Part shown: in pieces, positions 1 to 42,832 of the stretch
How positions within the stretch are numbered: position 1 is the first letter of the stretch
Layout of the letters: every line of letters starts with the position of its first letter
DNA from: Trematomus loennbergii
Taxonomy: Eukaryota; Chordata; Actinopteri; Perciformes; Nototheniidae
Assembly (NCBI GenBank): GCA_012861695.1
Contig: JAAOOA010000452.1
Location: 268,501 to 332,500 of the forward strand
Reading direction: 5' to 3'
Length of the DNA: 64,000 bases
Notes under the pieces: generated by a model
What the model was told of the DNA's origin: nothing
What the model saw: the letters and a program-made list of their open reading frames with translations, nothing else
Database searches by the model: none
Made by a program: the position numbers and the translations under genes

Positions 1-1610
1 CTACGTACAGGCTCGGCATATGCAGCTTTTTCCAGCGGTATCCATAAATCTCTTAATTTTGACCTCAAAGTGCACCAGATTGATGCATTTAACTTCAATA
101 TAAAGAAAAACATCTTCTGTTGTAACAACAATAACATTATAAATAGTAACATAGCTGAACATGGTATTGCACATTTAGCTTTCAGTGTTACTGACCTGAG
201 ATGTTTTTATTACATGAATTAAGGTGACTGAGGCTTTTTAACATAGACTTTTCAGTGTCCCACATACCGTTCACCATCCCCCACCCCCCTACTGTATGTT
301 GATTTTTGACTTTGTTTGCCTACATGTAAATGGGTGGCATTTAGTACCTACCCCCCTCTGAGTGAATACCTGTTGTACCTGTCCGGGGCTAAGCCCATAG
401 GACGATGCTCTGATGTCATCACCCTCGCACATTTGTCATATGTTTACAAAAAACGATGTTAACACTTTCTCGTTCTTAATATATGCTATATTTAGGGTCG
501 ATATGTGTTGAATTTACTTTAGATCACTGTGACCGGATATAGTTTTTTCGGCTTAGTGAACGTGTGTCTCTTCCTCCGCGGCTCCTCCGTGCAGAGAGTT
601 TGCAGCGGTGTGTGTCAGCAACGTGCAGTCAGGGGAGGCACGGATTGGCCGTCGGGAGAGTCGGGACTTATCCCTGGCCAGCTGTGAGTTCTGGAGAATC
701 ACAGAACGGCCGGACGCCAACGGCCCGGTTCGCTTACGGCCGACAACACCCCCCCCCCCCCCGTTGACAATTCACGAGCGTCTAACTCTCTCCCCCCCCC
801 CCCCCGTCGCACCTTCTAACAGAGCCCCCCACATATCAAATCCCAATTTAACCCCTGGCCTCTGGAGCAGAAATGAAAGAGTTTTAAAAATGTTTACGTT
901 TTGGTAAGTTTTTAGGGAAATGTTGTAATATTGCAACGTTGGCCTTAGGTGGGAGCAGAATTTCTGTATTTCTACTCACATTGTCTGAATAAATATATTG
1001 AACAACTAAGGGTTAATTTGCAGGATTGATTGCTTACTTAGCCCTATATCAGTATATAGCATGAATAATAATCACACATCACTCATATTTGTTATGAATA
1101 ATCATTTATCATTTATTAAATAGTAAGTCTTTGGATAAAAGCGTCAGCTAAATGCAATTTATGAAAGCCTCACTCAGGATTTTTTTACCAAGTGTTTTTA
1201 TTGCTCTTGGGGCATTAAAAACAAGATTTTAACTTTAGTTTTTTATATAATATCTGCATTTTCTCTTGTGAAAAACTAAGTCTTAGTTTGGCCATAGTTA
1301 TTTTATATAAAGACTATATATTATTGAATTACAAGATTAGATATACTTCATTTGATCTAAAATATTGATGTGTTCAAATGCTCTTCTAAACAAAACTGAA
1401 AGTCCATGAAAAGTTCTTCCTGTTTTTGTGAAGGAAGCGCCATCTCCTGGTTAAATCCTGAAATTGAAAATCTGGCAACGCCCTCTTGGAAAATAGTGGG
1501 AGGGCTTAACATTCCCAGATACTGGTCTTTGGCAGGTCTTAGGCAGGTAACTGGCAGGTAGTAGGCAGGAAGCAGTAAGCTGGAGTCTGAAATAAGATGC
1601 TCCATCTGTA
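1..1610 (+). mobile_element. truncated copy of the 56.7-59.5 kb transposon
   Basis: 858-965 matches 58,655-58,762 with one difference in 108 bases, and 1,361-1,610 matches 59,248-59,499 nearly base for base, including the terminal CATCTGTA. Short matches also occur at 20-60 and 310-370. 480-830 is GC-rich with C runs and no recognised gene. The left part lies outside the window or is rearranged. Confidence 0.8.
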
Positions 1611-1789
1611 GTTCGACCTCCGCTGTGGATTTTCAGAATAAAATACATTAAAACTATGGTTTCAGGCCCGAGTTTAACACAAAGTTAATGATTTACACTG
1701 TTCCATTTACTTAGCATTATTTATGCACTCATTGACTGCGTGTCTCTCTGTCTCCTATACGAGTCATTTTGAAATTATTTGAGAAACAC

Positions 1790-1983
1790 TTTGACTTTAT
1801 TTATACAAATGTGAAATGTTACCAATATACTCGCGGACCACTAGGGGTCGCTCGCGGACCACTAGCGGTCGCTCGCGGATGACTAGGGGTCGCTCGCGGA
1901 CCACTAGCGGTCGCTCGCGGACGACTAGGTGTCGCTCGCGGACCACTAGGGGTCGCTCGCGGACCACACTTTGAGAAACACTG
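1790..1983. mobile_element. second copy of the 2,900 MITE, reverse orientation, with internal tandem expansion
   Basis: The segment gtgaaatgttaccaatata and the end ctttgagaaacactg match the 2,900-3,252 element in reverse. Its internal GACCACTAGGGG segment has become a 21-bp tandem array. The outer left part is missing or diverged. Confidence 0.7.
1830..1970 (+). repeat. 21-bp minisatellite inside a MITE
   Basis: About seven copies of CTCGCGGACCACTAGGGGTC(G). Variants alternate GGGG and GCGG, and CCAC and CGAC, suggesting at least one round of two-unit duplication. Confidence 0.9.
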
Positions 1984-2296
1984 TAGTGTTCTGTGAGTGT
2001 TTGTCAGGGGGTTTTGTGTGTCAGAGTTCTGTGGATCCAAACCTTCAGTTTCTGTTGATCTCCTCTCTGCTTCTCCCTGGAGACGATGGACGAGGAGAAA
2101 GGAGGGAGGAACCAGAGAGCAGGAGAAAGGAGGGAGGAAACAAGGGAGGAAACAGAGTACACTTCATTCACATGTTATCGTGTAATAAATAATATCCACG
2201 CTGTGACTCTGATCTTTATTAACATCCCCTCTGCTCAACAACCAGTGTGTTCTTTACAAATCATTAGAAAACTGTACAGTACCAAAGCACATAGAA

Positions 2297-2495
2297 AAGG
2301 ACTCCATGAAGGATCCTTCCTCCTCCTCCTCTCTAGACCTCAGGAGCAAGGACTCCATGAAGGATCCTTCCTCCTCCTCCTCTCTAGACCTCAGGAGCAA
2401 GGACTCAGCAGATCACACGTTCAAAGGAAAGGATCTCCATGAAGGATCCTTCCTCCTCCTCTCTAGACCTCAGGAGCAAGGACTCAGCAGATAAC
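2297..2495 (+). repeat. 51-bp tandem repeat
   Basis: Three to four units starting AAGGACTCCATGAAGGATCC and including CTCCTCCTCCTCTCTAGACC. One unit has an inserted cagatcacacg segment. Downstream to 2,890 I see no gene. Confidence 0.85.
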
Positions 2496-2899
2496 ACGTC
2501 CAAAGAACAGGAGCCTCACGCTGCATGCAGCCGCTTCAGAGAGAGAGAGCTCTTCACACCAGTATTCACTGACAGGTCATAGGGTCACTATCTCTTCAGC
2601 TTGAGTTCACCACAGACCTTATTTCAGGGTCACCACAAACGCATTCAGAGAACCATTGACCTCCAGACCAGGGGACAGGAAGTGACAGACACTTCTTAAA
2701 TACATAGATATATACTTATATTCTGTTGAAGTCTCTTAAATATTGAAGTTTCACAGAAAGGTTTGGGTTAAAGGTCTTTTCTGTTTCACATGAGTTTATA
2801 TTTGAGCCGCCACAGATCTACTTTGGAGACAGCTGTTGTCCTGTGGGGTCAATGGTTGGAGATATTCACATCATTGATCTGACTTCCTGTAACCTAGAG

Positions 2900-3252
2900 C
2901 AGTGCTTCTCAAAGTGTGGTCCACGGACCACTGGTGGTCCGTGAGCGCCCCCTAGTGGTCTGTGAGTATATTGGTAACATTTCACATTTTAAATAAATAA
3001 ATAAATGTAAGTTTTCCGCACTCTCGCGGGAATATCTCCGCAATGGAGCGAGCTTCAGTTAACTTTGGATTGCATGATATAGCCAAGCGCAACACCTTCA
3101 CACATGTTGCCACTTGTTTGTACCATTTTCAGGCGATTTGTAATCTGTTCCAGAAAAACGATGTGATTTTGGATATTTGTGGAGTTAGGTGGTCCACGAG
3201 TGTTTTTTATTGGTTAAGTGGTCCTTGGTATGAAAAAGTTTGAGAAACACTG
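2900..3252. mobile_element. hAT-type MITE, 353 bp
   Basis: Ends CAGTGCTTCTCAAAGTGTGG and GTTTGAGAAACACTG are inverted. Flanks acctagag (2,892-2,899) and ccctagag (3,253-3,260) match at seven of eight bases, a hAT target duplication. The palindrome GTCCACGGACCACTGGTGG lies just inside the left end. Confidence 0.85.
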
Positions 3253-3283
3253 CCCTAGAGGAATGATTACCTATACAATCATA

Positions 3284-3307
3284 GGGGGTTAGGGTTAGGG
3301 TTAGGGA
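3284..3307 (+). repeat. short interstitial TTAGGG repeat
   Basis: About three and a half TTAGGG units, directly after the hAT MITE. Confidence 0.85.
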
Positions 3308-3403
3308 TAGGCTTTACATGTTCAGATGTACTCTGAGAGGAAGTGTGATTTCTCTCTTTATCGTCATCTGAGAGAAACTAGAGAAACTCTGAGTGTGTTA
3401 AAT

Positions 3404-3404
3404 G

Positions 3405-3481
<77 letters not shown>

Positions 3482-3510
3482 GTGTGTGTGCGTGTGTGTG
3501 TGCGTGTGTG

Positions 3511-3563
<53 letters not shown>

Positions 3564-3596
3564 GTGTGTGTGTGTGTGTGCGTGTGTGTGTGTGCG

Positions 3597-3641
<45 letters not shown>
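3404..3641 (+). repeat. TG microsatellite with scattered CG steps
   Basis: Pure (TG)n with single TGCG interruptions about every 10-20 bases. 3,643-3,989 downstream has no feature that I can support. Confidence 0.97.
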
Positions 3642-3644
<3 letters not shown>

Positions 3645-3989
3645 AAATCCCCGTCTTTTTGCATAAAGAATTCACAGGAAGTTTGTTTGTAATGTCAGCA
3701 CCATGAGAACCAGACATGATAAACATACAAACAAAAACAAACAAATGATAAAAACATGTTAAACTAGATAAATATAAAGGCACGTCCAGAGAGGTTTCAT
3801 CCCAACACGTTTCCCTCCGTGTGGATGAAAGAGGCTGTCCCATGTGTTCTGCTGATCTGAAGGAGGTCAGTGTTTTTCTTCATCATCTCCTCATCCCTCC
3901 TCTCTGACTCTCTCCCTCCGCCCCACAGCGGGCGCCATGTTTGCATCATAAGAGCTGGATACTGCCATTAGAGATGATGGCCTTTCTTT

Positions 3990-34775
<30,786 letters not shown>

Positions 34776-35219
34776 CTGACAGACGACACGCAGGGCGTTA
34801 AACACCTTTCGTCAACCCTTTCTTATTGGTTATTAAAGCCACCACAGATGAATAAAGACGGGAGGGACACATGTAAACTTTGTATCACAAACATCGACTT
34901 CTGCTCATAAAAAAAACGCCTCTGATCACAGACATTAACGTCTTCAGATTCTGTTTCCTGACCGAAGTGGTTCGTTAGAGACTGATTAACGGTCCCTGAC
35001 GGGGTCCCAGAGGAGGGAAACATGACCGGATCAGGAGCTCGTTAAGTAATTAGCTGAGGTCGTTACTGCGTCACTGCGGCTAACGGCTAACGAGCAGAGA
35101 GTCAATTGAACTGACAGTGAATATATGAACAAGTATAGCTGGAATATATACTGTGGGACCAATAAAGGTATTCTGATTCTGATATTTAGCAAAGGGTATT
35201 ATCTTCACGAGAAATAGAC
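34776..35219. other. unique sequence upstream of the first placed kif26a exon
   Basis: AATAAAGGTATTCTGATTCT at 35,161-35,180 looks like a LINE 3' tail. Nothing else is seen. Confidence 0.45.
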
Positions 35220-37436
35220 CTCAGGACTCATGATGCTGACTCATGTTAGGGATGTAAGGACTCATGATGCTGACTCATGTTAGGGATGTAAGGACTCATG
35301 ATGCTGACTCATGTTAGGGATGTAAGGACTCATGATGCTGCCACATGTTAGGGATGTAAGGACGACTCATGATGCTGACTCATGTCAGGGATGTAAGGAC
35401 TCATGATGCTGACTCATGACAGGGATGTAAGGACTCATGATGCTGACTCATGACAGGGATGTAAGGACTCATGATGCTGACTCACATTAGGGATGTAAGG
35501 ACTCATGATGCTGACTCACATTAGGATGTAAGGACTCATGATGCTGACTCATGTCAGGGATGTAAGGACTCATGATGCTGACTCACATTAGGGATGTAAG
35601 GACTCATGATGCTGACTCATGTCAGGGATGTAAGGACTCATGATGCTGACTCATGTTAGGGATGTAAGGACTCATGATGCTGACTCATGTTAGGGATGTA
35701 AGGACTCATGATGCTGACTCATGTTAGGGATGTAAGGACTCATGATGCTGACTCATGTTAGGGATGTAAGGACTCATGATGCTGACTCATGTTAGGGATG
35801 TAAGGACGCATGATGCTGACTCATGTTAGGGATGTAAGGACTCATGATGCTGACTCATGTTAGGGATGTAAGGACTCATGATGCTGACTCATGTTAGGGA
35901 TGTAAGGACTCATGATGCTGCCTCATGACAGGGATGTAAGGACTCATAATGCTGACTCATGACAGGGATGTAAGGACTCATGATGCTGAGTCATGACAGG
36001 GATGTAAGGACTCATGATGCTGACTCACATTAGGGATGTAAGGACTCATTATGCTGACTCATGTTAGGGATGTAAGGACTCATGATGCTGACTCACGTTA
36101 GGGATGTAAGGACTCATAATGCTGACTCATGTTAGGGATGTAAGGACTCATAATGCTGACTCATGACAGGGATGTAAGGACTCATGATGCTGACTCATGT
36201 TAGGGATGTAAGGACTCATAATGCTGACTCACGTTAGGGATGTAAGGACTCATAATGCTGACTCATGTTAGGGATGTAAGGACTCATAATGCTGACTCAT
36301 GACAGGGATGTAAGGACTCATGATGCTGACTCATGTTAGGGATGTAAGGACTCATAATGCTGACTCATGTTAGGGATGTATGGACTCATGATGCTGACTC
36401 ATGTTAGGGATCTAAGGACTCATGATGCTGACTCATGTTAGGGATGTAAGGACTCATGATGCTGACTCATGTTTGGGATGTAAGGACTCATAATGCTGAC
36501 TCATGACAGGGATGTAAGGACTCATGATGCTGACTCATGTTAGGGATGTAAGGACTCATATGCTGACTCATGTTAGGGATGTAAGGACTCATGATGCTGA
36601 GTCATGACAGGGATGTAAGGACTCATGATGCTGACTCATGACAGGGATGTAAGGACTCATGATGCTGAGTCATGACAGGGATGTAAGGACTCATGATGCT
36701 GACTCATGTCAGGGATGTAAGGACTCATGATGCTGAGTCATGACAGGGATGTAAGGACTCATGATGCTGACTCATGTTAGGGATGTAAGGACTCATGATG
36801 CTGACTCATGTTAGGGATGTAAGGACTCATGATGCTGACTCATGTTAGGGATGTAAGGACTCATGATGCTGACTCATGTTAGGGATGTAAGGACTCATGA
36901 TGCTGACTCATGTTAGGGATGTAAGGACTCATGATGCTGACTCATGTTAGGGATGTAAGGACTCATGATGCTGACTCATGTTAGGGATGTAAGGACTCAT
37001 GATGCTGACTCATGTTAGGGATGTAAGGACTCATGATGCTGACTCATGTTAGGGATGTAAGGACTCATGATGCTGACTCATGTTAGGGATGTAAGGACTC
37101 ATGATGCTGACTCATGTTAGGGATGTAAGGACTCATGATGCTGACTCATGTTAGGGATGTAAGGACTCATGATGCTGACTCATGTTAGGGATGTAAGGAC
37201 TCATGATGCTGACTCATGTTAGGGATGTAAGGACTCATGATGCTGACTCATGTTAGGGATGTAAGGACTCATGATGCTGAGTCATGACAGGGATGTAAGG
37301 ACTCATGATGCTGACTCATGACAGGGATGTAAGGACTCATGATGCTGACTCATGACAGGGATGTAAGGACTCATGATGCTGACTCATGTTAGGGATCTAA
37401 GGACTCATGATGCTGACTCATGTCAGGGATGTAAGG
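35220..37436 (+). repeat. 34-bp minisatellite, GGATGTAAGGACTCATGATG
   Basis: About 65 units of GGATGTAAGGACTCATGATG then CTGACTCATGTTAG. Variation is mostly TGTTAG against TGACAG or CACATTAG. Very regular from 36,760 to 37,270. Each unit has TGCTGACTCA. Confidence 0.97.
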
Positions 37437-37569
37437 AGGTTAGCCCATTTACTGCACATAGTCCTGCATCATATTGTCTTATATATATATTGTGTTGTAT
37501 TGGCGGAGAGCCTGGGACTTCAGGTACGTATCCATGTAGCTGAGCATCTGATGATGATGCCTTTGAAGT

Positions 37570-37760
37570 GTGTCCCTCCCTGCTCACCGTAGTGTCCTGT
37601 AGTCCAGGGGAGCAGCAGTGGACCCTCCACACCCCCTCCAGCTGAGCACTCAGGGGGAGGGGCATGGCCTGCCCTTTGGCCCCGCCCCCGCCCAGGTAGT
37701 GCTGTGAAACCCCCCCCGCTGCTCATCGTACGACCATCGCTGCTGCTTCACCGGGGGTCA
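37570..37760 (-). CDS. possible upstream kif26a exon
   Basis: The minus strand has an open segment reading KQQRWSYDEQRGGVSQHYLG, then KGQAMPLPLSAQLEGVWRV and HCCSPGLQDTT at ACTACG|gtgagc. The donor is good and the segment is GC-rich like the other exons, but I do not recognise the protein and no clear acceptor is seen. It could be an N-terminal kif26a exon or unrelated sequence. Confidence 0.3.
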
Positions 37761-38998
37761 GAGGTCACCCCCCAAACGGAGCCGTGAGCGAGGTGTCTCA
37801 GCCTGGGGAGGGAGGCGTCAGGAACATGGAGGGGAGGGGCCTTCTGAGTTCATCCAATAGGAAAGAGCTATACGCCACATCCTGGGGAGGGGACAGTTTG
37901 ACATCATTCAAAATCTGGAAGGCAGAGCAATTAATTCATCCAGCAGCTCTCAACACAAGGCAGAGTTACAAGCTACACACAGGTATAAGGTATTTTTCCG
38001 GATCCTGCTGTGACATTAGTCCGAGATATATTCTTAGTAGGCTGACTAACCAACCCTTAAGGTGGGTTAGGGAAACTCCCTATTTTTGGACACAAATAAC
38101 GTGGGACGCTTCGTGCCATTGGACAAACTTCCGCAGGATGGAAATGGGATGTCCACCTAAAGGAAAAGTGTTTTGAATGTGGAGATCGTGCATGAACTAG
38201 TACTGGAGAGAACCGAGCTGCAGGGATAAAACTCCCTTAAAACCCCTCCTGTATTTCCGGTACTTGGACGCATCTTGCCTCTGGCACCACAGCAGATCAG
38301 ACTTTTCAACCTTCATGGACATTCTCAACTCACATCACCCCAAAATAAAACTCAAACACCATTTACAACCTCTTTCAGTTGAATGTTTGGACATCTGTGT
38401 CTTCTTTTGCGACTCCAGCGACCAGGATGAAACACTTGCCACAAAGGTTTTTTACAAAGATACAGACCGTCATACTCTCCTCCATAAAACCACTTATCAC
38501 CGAGGCACACGTACAGTGGCCTGATCAAATCCCATGTGATACGCTTCCACAGGATTTGCACCTTCCCGGAGCATGTGGAGGAGGCAACCAGCTCCCTCTG
38601 CAGTGCACTGAGACCCAGGGGTTACTCAAGGTGCTTCCTCACAAGCGTCAAGGCAGAGGTCGGCCGAACTTTTAAAGAGAAAATATAACAAAACCACCAC
38701 TCGGCCATCTGGTCCAATCCTCGTCCCCCTGATCACCTCCTGCTCCAGGAGCCTGGGGAACCTTTAGGCGACCTGAGGTCTAACTTTGAGGGGGCGAGGG
38801 GGGGCCGTGATGCGCTGAGGGAATGTCGGTTGATCTCCGACTACCGCAGAAACAAATATCTTAAGGACCTTTAAAGAAACTATATTTAACTTTATTTTTG
38901 GGAAAAGTAAACGCCGACATGTTTACAGCGCTGGTTCAGTCACATGACGTCAGCTGCTTTTAATCTGCAATCAGGAATATGTGAGCTGCATTGTGATG

Positions 38999-39034
<36 letters not shown>

Positions 39035-40060
39035 AATACCTGTTAATTAAGAGCAGCTGACAGATTCATCAGACACATGACTGGGTTCTTCACAGAGACG
39101 ATGGAAATGAAAAGTGACAAACTCGTTCCGGAGGAACGACGTGTTTAATATTTAATAACCTTGACGTTAACGGGGACATCTGATAAAGACCTGGTTGGTG
39201 CTTCCGTACGGTTAGCTACCTGCAGTGCTTATTATCTCCCTCTGCACAGGAGTGTGTTTCAGCCGATAGAAGAGCACAAGTGTTCCATAGTGATGTCACT
39301 ATGTTCCTGAAGTAAACAAAGGAGTCCAATGGAGGCGTTTCAGGCTGGGGGGGGGGGGATTCCCTCTGGAGGGAACACAGGGGTTTGAGCCTGAGCAGAC
39401 CATTGACATGCACTAACACCTATAGAACTACAGAGGGGGGGGGGGGGTTACATGTGATGAATTATATTAGCTAACATTAGCTGTGGTTCACAGTGAGCTC
39501 AGGGGTCACAGTGAGCTCAGGGTTCACAGTCACTGTGTGCAGCAGAGAGACAGTGGAAGCAGATCAAGGAACAAATCACAAAGCTTGGTTCTCTGTGGAG
39601 AGAGAGAGAGAGTTAACGTAAACTGAGGCTCTCTCGCCCCATTAGAGCTGCTCCATGTTCATAACCGATCTGACAGACGAGTTCAGCGTCAAACCGAGTC
39701 CTCACTTTCTCTGAGGAGCTGATGCGTTTCCACACAGACACACAACCAGGGCAGATATCCATATATATGTACAGAGATATGCAGATATGTGACCGCTCGG
39801 TGGAGATCAGTCGGATGTCATAACGTCATGTTCAGAGATAACGGTGGATTTATGAGAATAACTCGTCATTTGGGGTTTTGGTTGATTCTCAACAAACAAA
39901 GACTTTTTTTTTCAGAATATCAATAATTACACTGTAACTCTACATCTGAGCTAAATAAAAACACTATGTCAATATATATTCAGAAGATTGAAATGTGATC
40001 GCTGGGTTCAGAAAATGAACACAGAAGCTACTAAAGGTACGACAATAGGCGGTGTGTGTT
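37761..40060. other. intergenic or 5' kif26a region
   Basis: Apart from the retroelement remnant at 38,250-38,700, a CA run at 39,000-39,033 and G runs at 39,345-39,358 and 39,435-39,447, I see no feature. Confidence 0.5.
38250..38700 (+). pseudogene. retroelement reverse transcriptase C-terminal remnant (Penelope-like?)
   Basis: Plus strand: FSTFMDILNSHHPKIKLKH, LATKVFYKDTDRHTLLHK, TYHRGT, and in another frame GLIKSHVIRFHRICTFPEHV and LRPRGYSRCFLTSVKAEVGR. The order fixed distance palm, FxKxTDxHTLLH and RGYS matches the C-terminal part of Penelope-like and related fish elements. At least one frameshift; the catalytic YxDD part is not seen upstream. Confidence 0.55.
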
Positions 40061-40067
40061 GTAGAAA

Positions 40068-40488
40068 CACACACACATTCGAACACACTCACACACAAAC
40101 ACACTCACACACAAACACACTCACACAACAAACACACTCACACACAAACACACACTCACACACAAACACACACTCACACACAAACACACTCACACACAAA
40201 CACACTCACACACAAACACACTCACACAAACACACTCACAAACAAACACACTCACACACAAACACACTCACACACAAACACACTCACACACAAACACACT
40301 CACACACAAACACACTCACACAAACACACTCACACAACACACTCACACAAACACACTCACACACAAACACACTCAAAACACACAAAACACTCACACACAA
40401 ACACACTCACACACAAACACACTCACACACAAACACACTCACAAACAAACACACTCACACACAAACACACTCACACACAAACACACAC
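40068..40488 (+). repeat. 14-bp minisatellite ACACTCACACACAA
   Basis: About 30 units of ACACTCACACACAA with shorter variants. 40,489-41,005 after it has no feature recognised. Confidence 0.95.
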
Positions 40489-41009
40489 TCGCTGACTTTC
40501 ATCCACACTTTTCCTCATCCCAGTAAATATCACCCTGTCCTCGATGCTGTTCTGTAGAGTTCGGGCGAAACAAAGGATTTCTGATTCTGATGGTATTTAC
40601 TGTCGTGTCAAATGATCACAATCATTTAAAACACTTAGTCCTATACTCTGATTGCCTTTTCTCTGTGACATTGTATTTGTTTTCTTGAATGTTTTAACAG
40701 AGACAGATGTTTAGGGTTTACATTTCAGGAGGTAAAGGAAGTGTAAAAGGTGAGTTTAAATGGTTAAGGACGAGGAGGTGTAATGGTTTGATGATGGGAT
40801 GGAGGAGCAGCTGGTTCCTCTCATGAATACACAGAGAGACTGAAAGCAGAACTTCTTTCTCCTCTGAGGAGGAAGCTGCTCTGCTCCTGCTCTTCAGATC
40901 CATCTCACTTTATACTGACTTTCTTTATTACTTTATTAAATAGAACAAAAGACAAACTTTGTCCACAAATCATTTATCAGTTTCTCTGAAGAATACTGTA
41001 ACCCAAACC

Positions 41010-41071
41010 TCCCGATCCCGATCCCGATCCCGATCCCGATCCCGATCCCGATCCCGATCCCGATCCCGATC
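41010..41071 (+). repeat. CCCGAT hexamer repeat
   Basis: About ten perfect CCCGAT units. A GC-rich segment to 41,210 follows that could hold an exon on either strand, but I could not recognise one. Confidence 0.95.
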
Positions 41072-42330
41072 CTGCTGGCCTTCAGGGTTCGGTCTCACTG
41101 CCCAGCCGGGCGCCTCCTCGTCTTCCTCTCCTGCCGAGCGAAGGCGCTTCCTGCGCCAGGTGAAGCCCAGAGGAAGCAGCGCCCCCCCTCCACCACCTGC
41201 AGTCAGACCATCAGAATCATGCGAGCTTATCAGCCGTGTTGGGTCACACAGAAACGCATTCCTTTACTAAATTACTCACTGCTCAATGTATATATATATA
41301 TATATTATATGTATTACTAGTTACTTTGGATTACTCATTATCACCTGCGATGTACCATAACTTAAATAACAATGTATAGTTTAACCCCAATTATGCCGGA
41401 TCAGCATGAATCCTGAATTTGAGAGCAGCCGGGCTGGAGGTGCAGAGAAGGACCAGGAGCTACACTGCTCATTTGTTTTAAACAGGCAGATGTGTGTAAA
41501 TCCTTTAAAAGGGTTAACCCACACAAGGCTCCTGGACCTGATGGCATCCCTGGCCGTGTTCTCAGGGTGTGTGCAGTTCAGCTGGCAGAGGTGTTCACAG
41601 ACATCTTCAACAGGTCCCTGCTGCAGTCTGTAGTCCCCACATGTCTTAAACACTCCACCATCGTTCCTGTCCCCAAAAAGACAATCATCACCTGCCCCAA
41701 CGACTACCGCCAGTAGCACTCACCTCCATCATCATGAAGTGCTCAGGAAGAAAGCAGAGGTGGGAGTAAGTCCTACATGTGCAAGTCATGAGCAAGTCTC
41801 AAGTCTTGACCTACAAGTATCAAGCAAGTCCCAAGTCACTGTGGTGAGAGTCCAGCAAGTCAAGTCATTGCTCAGGTCAAGTCAAGTCAGTCAAGTCATT
41901 GCTCAGGTCAAGTCAAGTCATATGAAATTCTGATGAGTAAGCCCAGTTTCCACATTTAAATCAGTTAAAAGACAGTGGTTATGAAAATGGATTGAACCCA
42001 CACTATGATCTTCATTACATACACAGTTAATCATTTGAAATCTAATTTAGACCGATGACAATCATATTAGATTCATATTAACCCTAGAACTGCAGACAAT
42101 ATAGCTAGGATTTAAAACTCAGTTCATTGGGTTAATTTAGAAATGGCTTCAGTTTATCATCATAACAGATCAAAAAGTTCAGATTCATTTTACAATAAAT
42201 CAAGGAATGATGCACTTCTACAAACACAACAACAACATCATTAAAACATTTAAACAAACTACTAAAAGTAGATGAACTACATTATTCAACAGTTTACAGT
42301 AACTTCTGATAACACAGGGGAAATAAACGA

Positions 42331-42332
<2 letters not shown>

Positions 42333-42378
<46 letters not shown>

Positions 42379-42408
42379 CCTCTCTCTCTCTCTCTCCTCT
42401 CTCTCTCT

Positions 42409-42495
<87 letters not shown>

Positions 42496-42498
42496 CTG
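42333..42498 (+). repeat. CT microsatellite
   Basis: Almost pure (CT)n with a few CCC or CCT interruptions, lying inside the hAT element. Confidence 0.95.
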
Positions 42499-42634
42499 AC
42501 AGCCCGTCAGTATCAGGGTTAGTCAAAATGAATCCCTTGGCGGTTCTAGTGTTCATTTACCGTTTTGTCTTCTCTTTGCTTAATCGATTTGAAACCAAGT
42601 CTAACGTAGCTTAAACTTAACGTTAGCTTTCTAG

Positions 42635-42832
42635 CTAACACAACACATTCACGCACCTTTCTCTGTGGGTTTTTTTGTAGTGACGAATGAAGTTGGATGT
42701 TGTGGTGGTCGTGTCACTGATCTTTATGCTGCAGACCCTGCATACCGCTGTTCTCTTCTTATTAGCGTCATCCACAACATAATCCTTGAATCCAAACTTC
42801 ACTATTTGTGGAGTAACGCTAGCCGCTGCCAT
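42635..42832 (-). CDS. BED-type zinc finger exon of the hAT element
   Basis: ATG at 42,832 opens MAAASVTPQIVKFGFKDYVV, then CRVCSIKISDTTTTTSNFIR and HYKKTHRER. The C-x2-C then H-x4-H layout fits a BED finger, the DNA-binding N-terminus of hAT transposases. An AGAAAG|gtgcgt donor follows, so this looks like a first coding exon whose downstream exons have been lost. Confidence 0.75.
   Translation of the reverse strand: MAAASVTPQIVKFGFKDYVVDDANKKRTAVCRVCSIKISDTTTTTSNFIRHYKKTHRERCVNVLC

Noticed and set aside
3402..3692. Cys-Val repeat open frames in TG tracts (also 24,073-24,825 and 29,800-30,150)
   Set aside because: Dinucleotide repeats; not coding.
41081..41210. A possible exon between gactgcag and gcagtgagac on the minus strand
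   Set aside because: The splice-like words are there, but the translation (GFTWRRKRLRSAGEEDEE) matches nothing I know and has C-run uncertainties.
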